Assembly: GCA_009618475.1 (NCBI GenBank)
Contig: WJOV01000141.1
Coordinates: forward strand, 1-25,480
Direction: 5' to 3'
DNA length: 25,480 nt
Source: Methanosarcinales archaeon
GTDB lineage: Archaea; Halobacteriota; Syntropharchaeia; Alkanophagales; Methanospirareceae
Part shown: positions 6,835 to 13,090 of the stretch, piece after piece
Layout of the letters: every line of letters begins with the position of its first letter
How positions within the stretch are numbered: position 1 is the first letter of the stretch
Translations under genes and position numbers: made by a program
The notes under the pieces: generated by a model
What the model saw: the letters and a program-made list of their open reading frames with translations, nothing else
What the model was told of the DNA's origin: nothing
Database searches by the model: none

Positions 6835-6883
6835 TTTTTATATACCCATTTCCTATTTATGAGATATATCTCAAAATTGAGAT
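6835..6883 (+). promoter_or_regulatory. rbkR promoter with overlapping palindromes (candidate operator)
   Basis: A TATA box TTTTTATATA (6835-6844) places the transcription start near 6865-6870. Exactly there lie two overlapping palindromes: GAGATATATCTC (6861-6872, perfect 12 bp) and ATCTCAA-AA-TTGAGAT (6868-6883, perfect 7+7). Together they give three GAGAT half-sites in alternating orientation. The site ends 3 nt before the rbkR ATG. RbkR proteins are known to bind inverted repeats upstream of riboflavin genes, so this is a strong candidate for autoregulation. Confidence 0.6.
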
Positions 6884-6886
6884 GCG

Positions 6887-7585
6887 ATGAAGATGAAGAT
6901 AAAGATGAGCGGGGACATGATGTTCTCGTTAAGGAAACTTGCTTTGTTAGGTGCGGTAGGGCAACCTGTTAAGTTGTCCTCTGTTCATTTCGCAGAAGCT
7001 ATTAAATCAAGCGTGCAAACTGCTGGAAGGAGACTCCAGGAGCTTGAACGTGAAGGTTTCGTGCATAGAAGAATAACTGCGGATGGGCAGTGGATAATAC
7101 TAACAAAAAGTGGGATAGAACACCTGAAAGAAGAATGTTACGAATACCAGGCGATATTTTTTACTACGCAGAATGTCGAGCTCGAGTTCGTTGGATGCGT
7201 GATTACAGGGTTGGGAGAGGGGGAATATTATACAACGCGGGATGAATATAAAAGGCAATTCGAGGTTAAATTGGGTTTTACTCCTTTCCCGGGCACTTTA
7301 AATCTCAGATTGGGCTCACAAAGTATAGCGGCGAGGGAGATTCTGGACGTGTGGAAAGGAATAGAAATAGCGGGTTTTGAGTCGGAAAAAAGGACTTTTG
7401 GCGGTGGCAAGTGCTTCTCGTGTAAAATAATAAACGATAGAGCAGAGGGGATAAAAAGTGCCGTTATCATTCCTGCACGCACACACTATCCCGAAGACGT
7501 GCTGGAGATAATTTCTCCGGTTTACCTGAGATGTGAACTTCAACTAAAGGACGGAGATGAGATAAAAGCAAGGGTGATGACATGA
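6887..7585 (+). CDS. rbkR: RbkR: CTP-dependent riboflavin kinase with HTH regulator domain
   Basis: Bifunctional archaeal protein: an N-terminal winged helix-turn-helix (about residues 10-85, with SVQTAGRRLQELEREG as the recognition region) and a C-terminal CTP-dependent riboflavin kinase (about residues 95-232) that makes FMN. Seen in the kinase: GCVITGLGEGEYYTTRDEY and LGFTPFPGTLNLRL, the signature loops of the archaeal RibK family. Length 232 matches. RbkR is established as a regulator of riboflavin biosynthesis and uptake genes that responds to FMN. Here ribB follows with an ATGA overlap, and a palindromic site covers the promoter, consistent with self-regulation of the operon. The first ATG (6887) is used; in-frame ATGs at 6893 and 6905 are alternatives. 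Confidence 0.92.
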   Translation: MKMKIKMSGDMMFSLRKLALLGAVGQPVKLSSVHFAEAIKSSVQTAGRRLQELEREGFVHRRITADGQWIILTKSGIEHLKEECYEYQAIFFTTQNVELEFVGCVITGLGEGEYYTTRDEYKRQFEVKLGFTPFPGTLNLRLGSQSIAAREILDVWKGIEIAGFESEKRTFGGGKCFSCKIINDRAEGIKSAVIIPARTHYPEDVLEIISPVYLRCELQLKDGDEIKARVMT

Positions 7586-8301
7586 ATATGAACGGTGTTA
7601 ACATCCCGGAGTCAGTAAAGAAGGGTATAGAAGATGTAAAAAAGGGCAAGCTCGTGTTAATATACGATGCGGAGGATAGAGAGGGTGAGACTGACTTTGT
7701 AATGCCCGCTTCTTTTATGACGTCGAGAAAAGTCGCTTATTTTAGAAAGGAGGCAGGTGGGCTTATATGCGTTGCCATTCATCCCGTTGCGGCGGAAAAA
7801 CTTGGTCTCCCCTTCATAAGTGATATTTTAAGAAACGTGAACGGTAGCTTCTCCTCTCTAAGGAAAATAGTGGAAGAAAAGGGTGACCTTTCATACGATA
7901 ACCGCTCTTCATTTTCACTATGGGTGAATCATCGTGATACAGTCACGGGCATAACTGATAGAGACAGGACATTGACGATAAAGAAGGTAGGTGAGGCGGT
8001 GGAGGGAGTATTAAACGGTAACTCTTACGACTTTTACACTGAATTCAGAACACCCGGGCATGTTTCGATATTAAGGGCTGCGGATGGGCTACTCGATGAG
8101 AGAAGGGGGCAGACCGAACTTTCCGTGGCATTGGCGTTGCTTGCTGGTATATCGCCTGCAATGGCAATATGCGAGATGCTGGACCGTGAATCGGGAGATG
8201 CTCTTTCCAAGGCTGATGCAATAGCTTTCGCATCTGAGCGAGATATGGTTTTTATGGAAGGAAAGGAGATAGTAGAGGCATGTATATCTTCCCGCATTTA
8301 A
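7582..8301 (+). CDS. ribB: 3,4-dihydroxy-2-butanone 4-phosphate synthase (RibB), altered metal site
   Basis: Converts ribulose 5-phosphate to 3,4-dihydroxy-2-butanone 4-phosphate plus formate, supplying four carbons to riboflavin. Seen: YDAEDREGETDFV at about residues 28-40 (the acidic substrate loop), GGLICVAIHP, NHRDTVTGITDRDRT and EFRTPGHVSILRAADG. Length 239 and the overall pattern match the archaeal enzyme (M. jannaschii type). Oddity: the second conserved histidine, normally in G-H-T-E and a ligand of the catalytic divalent metal, is glutamine here (RRGQTELSV, codon CAG at 8110-8112, residue 177); the histidine in PGHV, 17 residues earlier, is intact. Translation is coupled to rbkR by a 4-nt overlap. 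Activity is uncertain because of the substitution. Confidence 0.9.
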   Translation: MNMNGVNIPESVKKGIEDVKKGKLVLIYDAEDREGETDFVMPASFMTSRKVAYFRKEAGGLICVAIHPVAAEKLGLPFISDILRNVNGSFSSLRKIVEEKGDLSYDNRSSFSLWVNHRDTVTGITDRDRTLTIKKVGEAVEGVLNGNSYDFYTEFRTPGHVSILRAADGLLDERRGQTELSVALALLAGISPAMAICEMLDRESGDALSKADAIAFASERDMVFMEGKEIVEACISSRI

Positions 8302-8316
8302 ATGCTGCTCGAATTA

Positions 8317-8389
8317 AGCAATATTGCTAAAGTTTGTAACACCCATCTTGTTAATATTATCACAAGGTGTATCGGCGATAACGCCTTTT
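8317..8389 (+). terminator. Palindrome and small hairpin downstream of ribB
   Basis: The gap after ribB holds a perfect 12-bp palindrome AGCAATATTGCT (8317-8328) and a short hairpin GGCG-ATAA-CGCC followed by TTTT (8374-8389). The second could help end the rbkR-ribB transcript. I see no convincing gene in 8302-8518. Confidence 0.3.
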
Positions 8390-8518
8390 ATTACTCCCTT
8401 TATAAAACCCACGCTATGACGATGTCAAAGAAGAAGACGCCTCTGTTTTATCTGCCTATACGCTTACATATTCATAGGCATTTGCAGGGGGAAGCATGGT
8501 CTGTCGAACGGAAATTGC

Positions 8519-8749
8519 TTATTTAGCACCCACCAAGAAATGGCTGTTGCTCTTCGCCGTCAGCGATGCAAGTTCAGTCCCGAGGACGAAAACCGCCTGC
8601 TTGTGCTCTTCTTTGCTTCGGTGCACCTGAAAAGGGGAGATGCCCAGCTCGTTGTACTTCGCGAAATCACAGTCCACGCCATTCTCCTCACAATGCTTCT
8701 TCAATTGAGCCAATAACAAATGCAAATGTACCAGCTCTTCTTTTTTCAT
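8519..8749 (-). CDS. UPF0058 family protein
   Basis: Small archaeal protein of the UPF0058 family, function unknown (some members are labelled metal-binding). Seen: MKKEELVHLHLLLAQLKKHCE at the start, YNELGISPFQVHRSKEEHKQ in the middle and AVFVLGTELA, all family signatures; 76 residues is slightly short of the usual length but complete. Histidines in HLH, VHRS and EEHK could bind a metal. The gene stands alone, convergent with the ribB operon. A TATA-like TTTATC lies near 8785 on the minus strand. Confidence 0.85.
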   Translation of the reverse strand: MKKEELVHLHLLLAQLKKHCEENGVDCDFAKYNELGISPFQVHRSKEEHKQAVFVLGTELASLTAKSNSHFLVGAK

Positions 8750-8859
8750 GTTTCACACATTTTATGTATGTTTTCTTCTTTAAGATAAAGCTTATGGGTA
8801 CATTTCCACTGGAATGACATGTAAAAAACTTAAATAATATCACAAAAATATTTTTAAAT

Positions 8860-8931
8860 GCCGCTGTGGCTTAGAGGTAGAGCGGCTGATTCGTAATCAG
8901 CAGGTCGTGGGTTCAAATCCCACCAGCGGCT
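8860..8931 (+). tRNA. tRNA-Thr (anticodon CGU)
   Basis: The acceptor arms GCCGCTG and CAGCGGC pair perfectly and discriminator T follows, as expected for archaeal tRNA-Thr. The anticodon stem GCTGA/TCAGC holds the loop TTCGTAA, giving anticodon CGT (8892-8894). The T-arm is GTGGG-TTCAAAT-CCCAC. There is no intron and no encoded CCA. An AT-rich TATA-like stretch lies at about 8829-8838. Confidence 0.96.
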
Positions 8932-9037
8932 TTGTTTAATCAAAGAAAGATTTTAGGGCTGTTTCTCTTTTTCGTGTGCCCCAACGCCACAAAAAAAAAG
9001 GAAAGACTTTTAAAACGGTTGATTTTATGTTTATCTC

Positions 9038-10093
9038 ATGGACAAGATAAAAGAAGTGATGGAAAAGATAGGTGCGCCTGACCATGAATCAATGCGACTG
9101 GCGAGGGTGCGACAGGATACACTCACAAAACCAGAGCGTAGTTTGGGCATTTTGGAAGACCTTTCGGTGAAGGTTGCGGGCATTACAGGGAATTTCATGC
9201 CGGAGATAAAGGAGAAGGTGATAATAACAATGGCTGGTGACCACGGCGTTGCGGACGAAGGCGTGAGTGCTTATCCCCGGGAAGTAACACCGCAAATGGT
9301 TTATAATTTCTTGAGGGGCGGTGCGGGAATAAACGTTCTCGCAAGGCATATCGGTGCAAGGGTGGTCATCGTGGATATGGGCGTAGCGGCAAATATTGAG
9401 CCACATCAAAAGCTGGTTGTTAAGAAAATCGCTTACGGCACCGCCAATATGACCGGGGGACCTGCTATGAGCTATGAAGATGCAAAAAGGTCCATAGAAG
9501 CGGGAATAGAAGTTCTGGAGCGCGAGATAGAGAAAGGTGTAGATATAGTGGGCACAGGTGACCTGGGGATAGGAAATACAACACCGAGCAGCGCGATCGT
9601 ATCTTTTATAACAGCGGAGAAAGTGGAAAAAGTAACCGGGCGGGGAACGGGTTTAGACGATGAAGCGCTTAAGAGTAAGATAGGAGTAATAAAACGAGCG
9701 TTAGAAGTTAATAAACCAGATAGAGAGGACGCAATTGATATTTTAGCGAAAATAGGTGGGTTTGAGATAGGAGGACTGGCGGGAGTGATGCTCGCCGCCG
9801 CATCGCGCAAAATACCGGTTGTTATAGATGGGTTCATTTCCGGCGCCGCCGCGCTTATCGCATACGAGTTAAACTCGATGGTAAAGGATTACCTCATCGC
9901 ATCGCATCTCTCGGTTGAGAGCGGGCATCGTGCCATGTTAGACTATATTGGTCTCGAACCGCTGTTCAATCTGAATATGCGTCTGGGAGAAGGGACCGGC
10001 GCCGCTCTTGGGATAAGTATCGTAGAAGCTTCTTGTAAAATATTGCGGGAGATGGCTACGTTTGAAGAAGCAGGTGTCGCGGAGAAGGGATAA
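9038..10093 (+). CDS. cobT: Nicotinate-nucleotide:dimethylbenzimidazole phosphoribosyltransferase (bacterial-type CobT)
   Basis: Activates the lower ligand of cobalamin by transferring phosphoribose from nicotinate mononucleotide to a benzimidazole base. Seen: LTKPERSLGILEDLSVKVAG near residues 30-49, MAGDHGVADEGVSAYPREVT near residues 66-85, GTGDLGIGNTTPSSAI near residue 173, VIDGFISGAAAL near residue 264 and the catalytic glutamate E318 in RLGEGTGAAL. This is the classic bacterial CobT at 351 residues, not the divergent archaeal CobT form, which suggests transfer from bacteria. CTTTTAAAAC at 9007-9016, about 25 nt upstream of the ATG, predicts a leaderless mRNA. The cobY gene is 0.8 kb downstream on the opposite strand. 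Confidence 0.93.
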   Translation: MDKIKEVMEKIGAPDHESMRLARVRQDTLTKPERSLGILEDLSVKVAGITGNFMPEIKEKVIITMAGDHGVADEGVSAYPREVTPQMVYNFLRGGAGINVLARHIGARVVIVDMGVAANIEPHQKLVVKKIAYGTANMTGGPAMSYEDAKRSIEAGIEVLEREIEKGVDIVGTGDLGIGNTTPSSAIVSFITAEKVEKVTGRGTGLDDEALKSKIGVIKRALEVNKPDREDAIDILAKIGGFEIGGLAGVMLAAASRKIPVVIDGFISGAAALIAYELNSMVKDYLIASHLSVESGHRAMLDYIGLEPLFNLNMRLGEGTGAALGISIVEASCKILREMATFEEAGVAEKG

Positions 10094-10095
10094 AA

Positions 10096-10121
10096 AATAC
10101 CAGGTTGAAGCGAGTGGTATT
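10096..10121 (+). terminator. Inverted repeat after cobT
   Basis: AATACCA and TGGTATT form a perfect 7-bp inverted repeat with a 12-nt loop, starting 3 nt after the cobT stop codon and followed by a G/T-rich stretch. It may end transcription between the convergent cobT and toxin genes. Confidence 0.3.
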
Positions 10122-10176
10122 GTTTGGTTCGAGGAGCAGAGGAGACTTTTAGCCGCACCGGCTTATTTACCCCCGA

Positions 10177-10590
10177 TCAATTAACCATTCTGACATTCAA
10201 ATTCTCAAAATGCTTATCAGAAGTATAAATCTCCTCTATTCCCTTCCTTTCCATTAAAAGATAAGCAAGAGCATCGTTAATGCTAACTCTCTTATCATCT
10301 GCAAACAAAACACTTTCCATATAATCTTTATCGCTTACCTCTTCGACAATAACATTTCTCTTAAGCAATATATCCTTCAAGAACGAGATCGCAAAGCTGA
10401 GATTCGCGGCATCCTCCAATACATTTGCAACCTCACTTAAATGCACTACCGTTGTTATAACTTCTTCCCCCTCGTTTACCCTTTTGAATATCTCTTTTGA
10501 TGCGTTTTTTATCTTCTGCTCTTTTTCGTTTAGTTCTCTCTTAGGTTTTAACACTGCGTAGATGAAAACATTTGCATCAATGAACCTCAT
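10177..10590 (-). CDS. vapC: PIN-domain ribonuclease toxin (VapC-like)
   Basis: PIN-domain RNase, the toxin of VapBC-type systems, which usually cuts tRNA or rRNA. The acidic catalytic set is visible: Asp5 (MRFIDANVFIY), Glu53 (HLSEVAN), Asp106 (SINDALAY) and Asp125 (TSDKHF). Length 137 is typical. The start ATG overlaps the antitoxin stop by 4 nt (ATGA), so the two are translationally coupled with antitoxin first. With all four acidic residues present, it is likely active. Its position between cobT and cobY is incidental or reflects insertion. Confidence 0.88.
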   Translation of the reverse strand: MRFIDANVFIYAVLKPKRELNEKEQKIKNASKEIFKRVNEGEEVITTVVHLSEVANVLEDAANLSFAISFLKDILLKRNVIVEEVSDKDYMESVLFADDKRVSINDALAYLLMERKGIEEIYTSDKHFENLNVRMVN

Positions 10591-10814
10591 TTCTCCTTCC
10601 TCAACTCCTTCCTCACCTTGTGATAATCCTCAAAGGTATCAACCTCTACTTCTACTGAATCCACATATTTAGACAAATCTACATCTCTCGGAAAGATTTC
10701 TACTTTCGCGCTCTCTTCTACAACCATCACTTCGTCACTTTTCATTCTCCTTCTCCACGAAACAGGTAATACAACCCTACCCTGGGAATCTACTTTCTTA
10801 ATTTCCACTTTCAT
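10587..10814 (-). CDS. vapB: AbrB/SpoVT-type antitoxin (VapB-like)
   Basis: Swapped-hairpin AbrB-type DNA-binding antitoxin that would neutralise the adjoining PIN toxin and repress the operon. Seen: VDSQGRVVLPVSWRRRM near residues 8-24, the AbrB signature, then a charged C-terminal tail (about residues 50-75) that typically wraps the toxin. Length 75 is normal. Minus-strand GGTGAT lies about 8 nt upstream of the ATG as a ribosome binding site, and GTTTAAATAG at about 10849-10858 as a TATA box. Confidence 0.88.
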   Translation of the reverse strand: MKVEIKKVDSQGRVVLPVSWRRRMKSDEVMVVEESAKVEIFPRDVDLSKYVDSVEVEVDTFEDYHKVRKELRKEK

Positions 10815-10885
10815 TTTTAATCACCATTTTATAATTTGATTTTCCTCTATTTAAACTTATCTTTGTATTTGTTCTCTTTTTTTTT

Positions 10886-10922
10886 CGTCATCTCCGCGCT
10901 CTCTGCGTTCTCAGCGGTAAAC
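10886..10922. repeat. Dispersed repeat supplying the cobY stop codon
   Basis: The segment containing CTCTCTGCGTTCTCAGCGG resembles a short repeat I recall from intergenic DNA of many environmental archaea and bacteria. It directly overlaps the 3' end of cobY: the last codons (VYR) and the TGA (minus strand, 10911-10913) lie inside it. It is preceded on the plus strand by a T-run (10877-10885). Confidence 0.5.
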
Positions 10923-11483
10923 CGAGAAAATACTACTTGCCATTCCCAACTCATAACCCGTATTTATATTTACAGCGAGTAAAGGGACATTAAACACAAA
11001 AGGTAAATTCCTTTTCGCGTTAGTAACGACGTTCAAGCCAACTGCAATCAATTCCCTATTCTCGTATTCAAACACGTAAGATGGAACCACATAAGAAGGG
11101 ATTATATCCCGCGGAACTGCGCCCGTAATACTGATGTGCCTACTCTTCTCGTAATAGAAATCAATAATTGCATCAATATGCTCGCCCTTTATGAAAGGAA
11201 TATCGCATGCGACGGATACGAATTCCGGATGACGCGAAAGCAAATAGCGTAAATCCGCATGATAACCTTCTCCTGGTGTTTCTATTGCATTACAATCTTC
11301 CCTCTCGCAGTATTTTCGTGTCATTGGAGCGTTCGTAGAAGTGGCGATGAAAAAATCTTCCGCTTTTGATTCTCGGACACTTTCTATAACTATATCTATC
11401 ATCTTCTTGCCCCCTATCTCTATGACGCCTTTATCTTTACCCAGCCTGCTGCTCTTTCCCCCCGCAAGGATTATTGCTATCAT
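10911..11483 (-). CDS. cobY: Adenosylcobinamide-phosphate guanylyltransferase CobY
   Basis: Archaeal enzyme that transfers GMP from GTP to adenosylcobinamide phosphate, giving the activated form used by CobS; it replaces bacterial CobU. Seen: nucleotide-binding LAGGKSSRLGKDKG at residues 6-19, FIATSTNAPMTRKY near residue 45, GEGYHADLRYLL near residue 71, ACDIPFIKGEHIDAIIDFYY near residues 93-112, and VPLLAVNINTGYEL near the end, matching CobY rather than MobA. The C-terminal SVYR and the stop come from a dispersed repeat, so the tail may differ from the ancestral one. It follows the decarboxylase-like gene by 45 nt on the same strand. Confidence 0.85.
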   Translation of the reverse strand: MIAIILAGGKSSRLGKDKGVIEIGGKKMIDIVIESVRESKAEDFFIATSTNAPMTRKYCEREDCNAIETPGEGYHADLRYLLSRHPEFVSVACDIPFIKGEHIDAIIDFYYEKSRHISITGAVPRDIIPSYVVPSYVFEYENRELIAVGLNVVTNAKRNLPFVFNVPLLAVNINTGYELGMASSIFSVYR

Positions 11484-11528
11484 TCAAACTTTTTTTTAAA
11501 AACAGTTTAATCAAAAATAATATGATTT

Positions 11529-11963
11529 TTAATGTGATGCAATACTTGTTTTCCTGCACTTCACCCGGTCCCCTTTCTCCGCCAATATCTCAAAACCTTC
11601 GGGAATGCTCACGTCCACACGAGAGCCGAAACAAATCTTTCCTATTCTTTCTCCTCGCCTTACTTCCTGCCCTTCTTCCACCTCGCACTTTATTTTCCGC
11701 GTAAAAAAGCCCGCTATTTGCACTACTTTTATATCACCATATTTTGTCTCAAGTTCTATTGTATTTTTCGTGTTGAAATCGCTACTGCGGAGAAAAGCGG
11801 GCTTAAAAAATCCTTTTTCCGGCGTGATTTTTTTCACTACGCCATCTAACGGTGCGGCGGTGACGTGCACGTTATGAAGGTGCATGAATATGGAAATAGT
11901 TCTGCTTTCTCCTTCTATTCTTATTACCCTTCCGCTCGCCGGCGACAGCATCTGTTCGGTCAT
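11529..11963 (-). CDS. Phosphatidylserine/archaetidylserine decarboxylase-like protein, short
   Basis: Pyruvoyl-dependent decarboxylase family that turns phosphatidyl- (in archaea archaetidyl-) serine into the ethanolamine lipid. Seen: MLSPASGRVIRIEGESRTISIFMHL begins the core (ISIFMHLHNVHVTAAPLDG is diagnostic), and GKICFGSRVD holds the Ser that becomes the pyruvoyl group after self-cleavage. The protein has about 145 residues against roughly 200 for usual archaeal members, and the N-terminal hydrophobic segment and F-R-x-P region are absent. The ATG at 11963 is preferred; the frame extends to a TTG at 11981, but that codon sits in repeat DNA. The short N-terminus next to the IVP repeat frame suggests truncation. 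The core looks intact. Confidence 0.75.
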   Translation of the reverse strand: MTEQMLSPASGRVIRIEGESRTISIFMHLHNVHVTAAPLDGVVKKITPEKGFFKPAFLRSSDFNTKNTIELETKYGDIKVVQIAGFFTRKIKCEVEEGQEVRRGERIGKICFGSRVDVSIPEGFEILAEKGDRVKCRKTSIASH

Positions 11964-11971
11964 ATCTTTTT

Positions 11972-12340
11972 GAAATCCCAAATCCTAATATATACCAATA
12001 CTACCAACTTGTTCATTTTGTCTTTGTTTTATTAATGATTGCACTCAAGATGTTTATAATCTCCTGAGCTTCCTTTCTTGCTATTGCCATTTTATTAACG
12101 AAATCACGTTTTGTAACTGTACCATCTGCTTCTTCCACATTAGCGCCGATAGAAGTGCCAGACTTTACAATCTGTGTCCGAAGCACATCACAAACCCTAT
12201 TTTGCGGGAGCTTTTCTGCTATTTCCAAAACCCTTTGGGCAAAACAGAATGCCCTTTCCCGTATATCATATATTTTCCCTTCTTTGGGATTTGGAAATTG
12301 GGATTTACTTGGGATTTGGTAGTATTTGTCATTGGGATTT
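11972..12340. mobile_element. Inverted-repeat-framed cassette carrying the IVP gene
   Basis: A perfect 11-bp inverted pair, AATACTACCAA (11997-12007) and TTGGTAGTATT (12316-12326), encloses the four-helix-bundle gene. Beyond it on each side are GGGATTT-type repeats in mirrored orientation: AAATCCCAAATCC at 11973-11985, and GGGATTT at 12286, 12300, 12311 and 12334. No transposase is present. It looks like a small non-autonomous cassette or a repeat-mediated insertion; mobility is inferred. Confidence 0.45.
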
Positions 12341-12345
12341 TTCAT
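12013..12345 (-). CDS. Four-helix-bundle protein (23S rRNA intervening-sequence/IVP family), shortened
   Basis: Member of the IVP family of four-helix-bundle proteins, found in 23S rRNA intervening sequences or as stand-alone genes; related Avd proteins serve diversity-generating retroelements. Function unknown. Seen: the core starts at YDIRERAFCFAQRVLEIAEK (about residue 26), then LRTQIVKSGTSIGANVEEA and TKRDFVNKMAIARKEAQE. The usual long segment with YWL that follows is missing, and the sequence jumps to IINILSAIINKTK, so roughly 25-30 residues seem deleted in frame. The first ~24 residues (NPNDKYYQIPSKSQFPNPKE) are translated repeat DNA. A Shine-Dalgarno AGGTGA (12353-12358, minus strand) lies 7 nt upstream of the ATG at 12345, favouring translation of the whole frame. 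Confidence 0.8.
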   Translation of the reverse strand: MKNPNDKYYQIPSKSQFPNPKEGKIYDIRERAFCFAQRVLEIAEKLPQNRVCDVLRTQIVKSGTSIGANVEEADGTVTKRDFVNKMAIARKEAQEIINILSAIINKTKTK

Positions 12346-12366
12346 GTTTTTGTCACCTCTAACATT

Positions 12367-13014
12367 TTACCTGAATCCGTATCTTCCCACCAGAGGCACG
12401 AAAAGAACGTCGCATTTTCTCTCCCTCTCTATTCCATTTCTCTTATTCACAAGATATAACTCTTGCATGTATCTCCCGATGGGTATAATCATCTTCCCGT
12501 CCACTTTCAACTGTTCAAGCAGCGGTGGAGGCACATCCGGGGCAGCACACGTAACGCTTATTTTGTCATACGGCGCATGTTCCGGCAGTCCAAGCGTTCC
12601 GTCACCAGACGTCACCGTCACTTGCGTATAGCCCGCTCGCTTCAGGTTCTCCCTCGAATATTTCACTAACCACATTATCCGTTCTACGGAATATACGTGC
12701 CCCTTTTCTCCTATTAGCTCTGCAATGACGGCAGCGTGGTATCCCGAGCCCGCGCCAATTTCAAGCACTTTCTCGCCCTTCTTCAATGCCAGATAATCAC
12801 ACATCATCGCGACCATGTGTGGTGCGCTTATCGTTTGTCCTTCCCCGATAGGCAATGGATAATCGGTGTATGCCTGGTCGCTAAGATGTGGCGGGACAAA
12901 AAGGTGTCTTTTGACTTGCATCATCGCTTCTAACACCCTCTCACTAACACCCTGTCCCCTGAGAATATCCACCATCCCCCTCCTTTCTTCCTCATGTTCT
13001 CTTTCCTCTTCCAT
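12367..13014 (-). CDS. pcm: Protein-L-isoaspartate O-methyltransferase
   Basis: Repairs age-damaged proteins by methylating L-isoaspartyl residues with SAM, in the cytoplasm. Seen: the substrate-binding region RHLFVPPHLSDQAYTDYPLP, the family signature GEGQTISAPHMVAMM near residues 58-72, SAM motif VLEIGAGSGYHAAV near residues 84-97, and VTCAAPDVPPPLLEQL further on, with DGKMIIPIG near the end. Length 215 is normal. The first ~12 residues (EEEREHEEERRG) are charged and variable; MVDILRGQG could be the true start, at 12978. The IVP gene follows 21 nt downstream. Confidence 0.95.
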   Translation of the reverse strand: MEEEREHEEERRGMVDILRGQGVSERVLEAMMQVKRHLFVPPHLSDQAYTDYPLPIGEGQTISAPHMVAMMCDYLALKKGEKVLEIGAGSGYHAAVIAELIGEKGHVYSVERIMWLVKYSRENLKRAGYTQVTVTSGDGTLGLPEHAPYDKISVTCAAPDVPPPLLEQLKVDGKMIIPIGRYMQELYLVNKRNGIERERKCDVLFVPLVGRYGFR

Positions 13015-13023
13015 CTTTCAACC

Positions 13024-13090
13024 ATTATGAATTATGAATTATGAAGCTACAAGGGCAATTCGTAATCGTCCATTCGTAATCCGTAAATTT
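13024..13090. repeat. ATTATGA/ATTCGTAAT-type repeat at the 3' end of the KH gene
   Basis: ATTATGA is repeated head to tail (ATTATGAATTATGAATTATG at 13025-13044), followed by CAATTCGTAATCGTCCATTC and TAATCCGTAAAT variants reaching to about 13090. The right-hand part lies inside the KH-protein gene and encodes its last residues (IYGLRMDDYELPL) and the stop at 13047. It looks like a degenerate dispersed repeat that has been recruited as a gene end. Confidence 0.5.

Noticed and set aside
8302..8526. Open frame of 74 codons directly after ribB
   Set aside because: No family signature, odd composition, no ribosome binding site, and its end overlaps the UPF0058 gene; the TATA-like TTTATAAAAC near 8400 is too close to the in-frame ATG at 8416.
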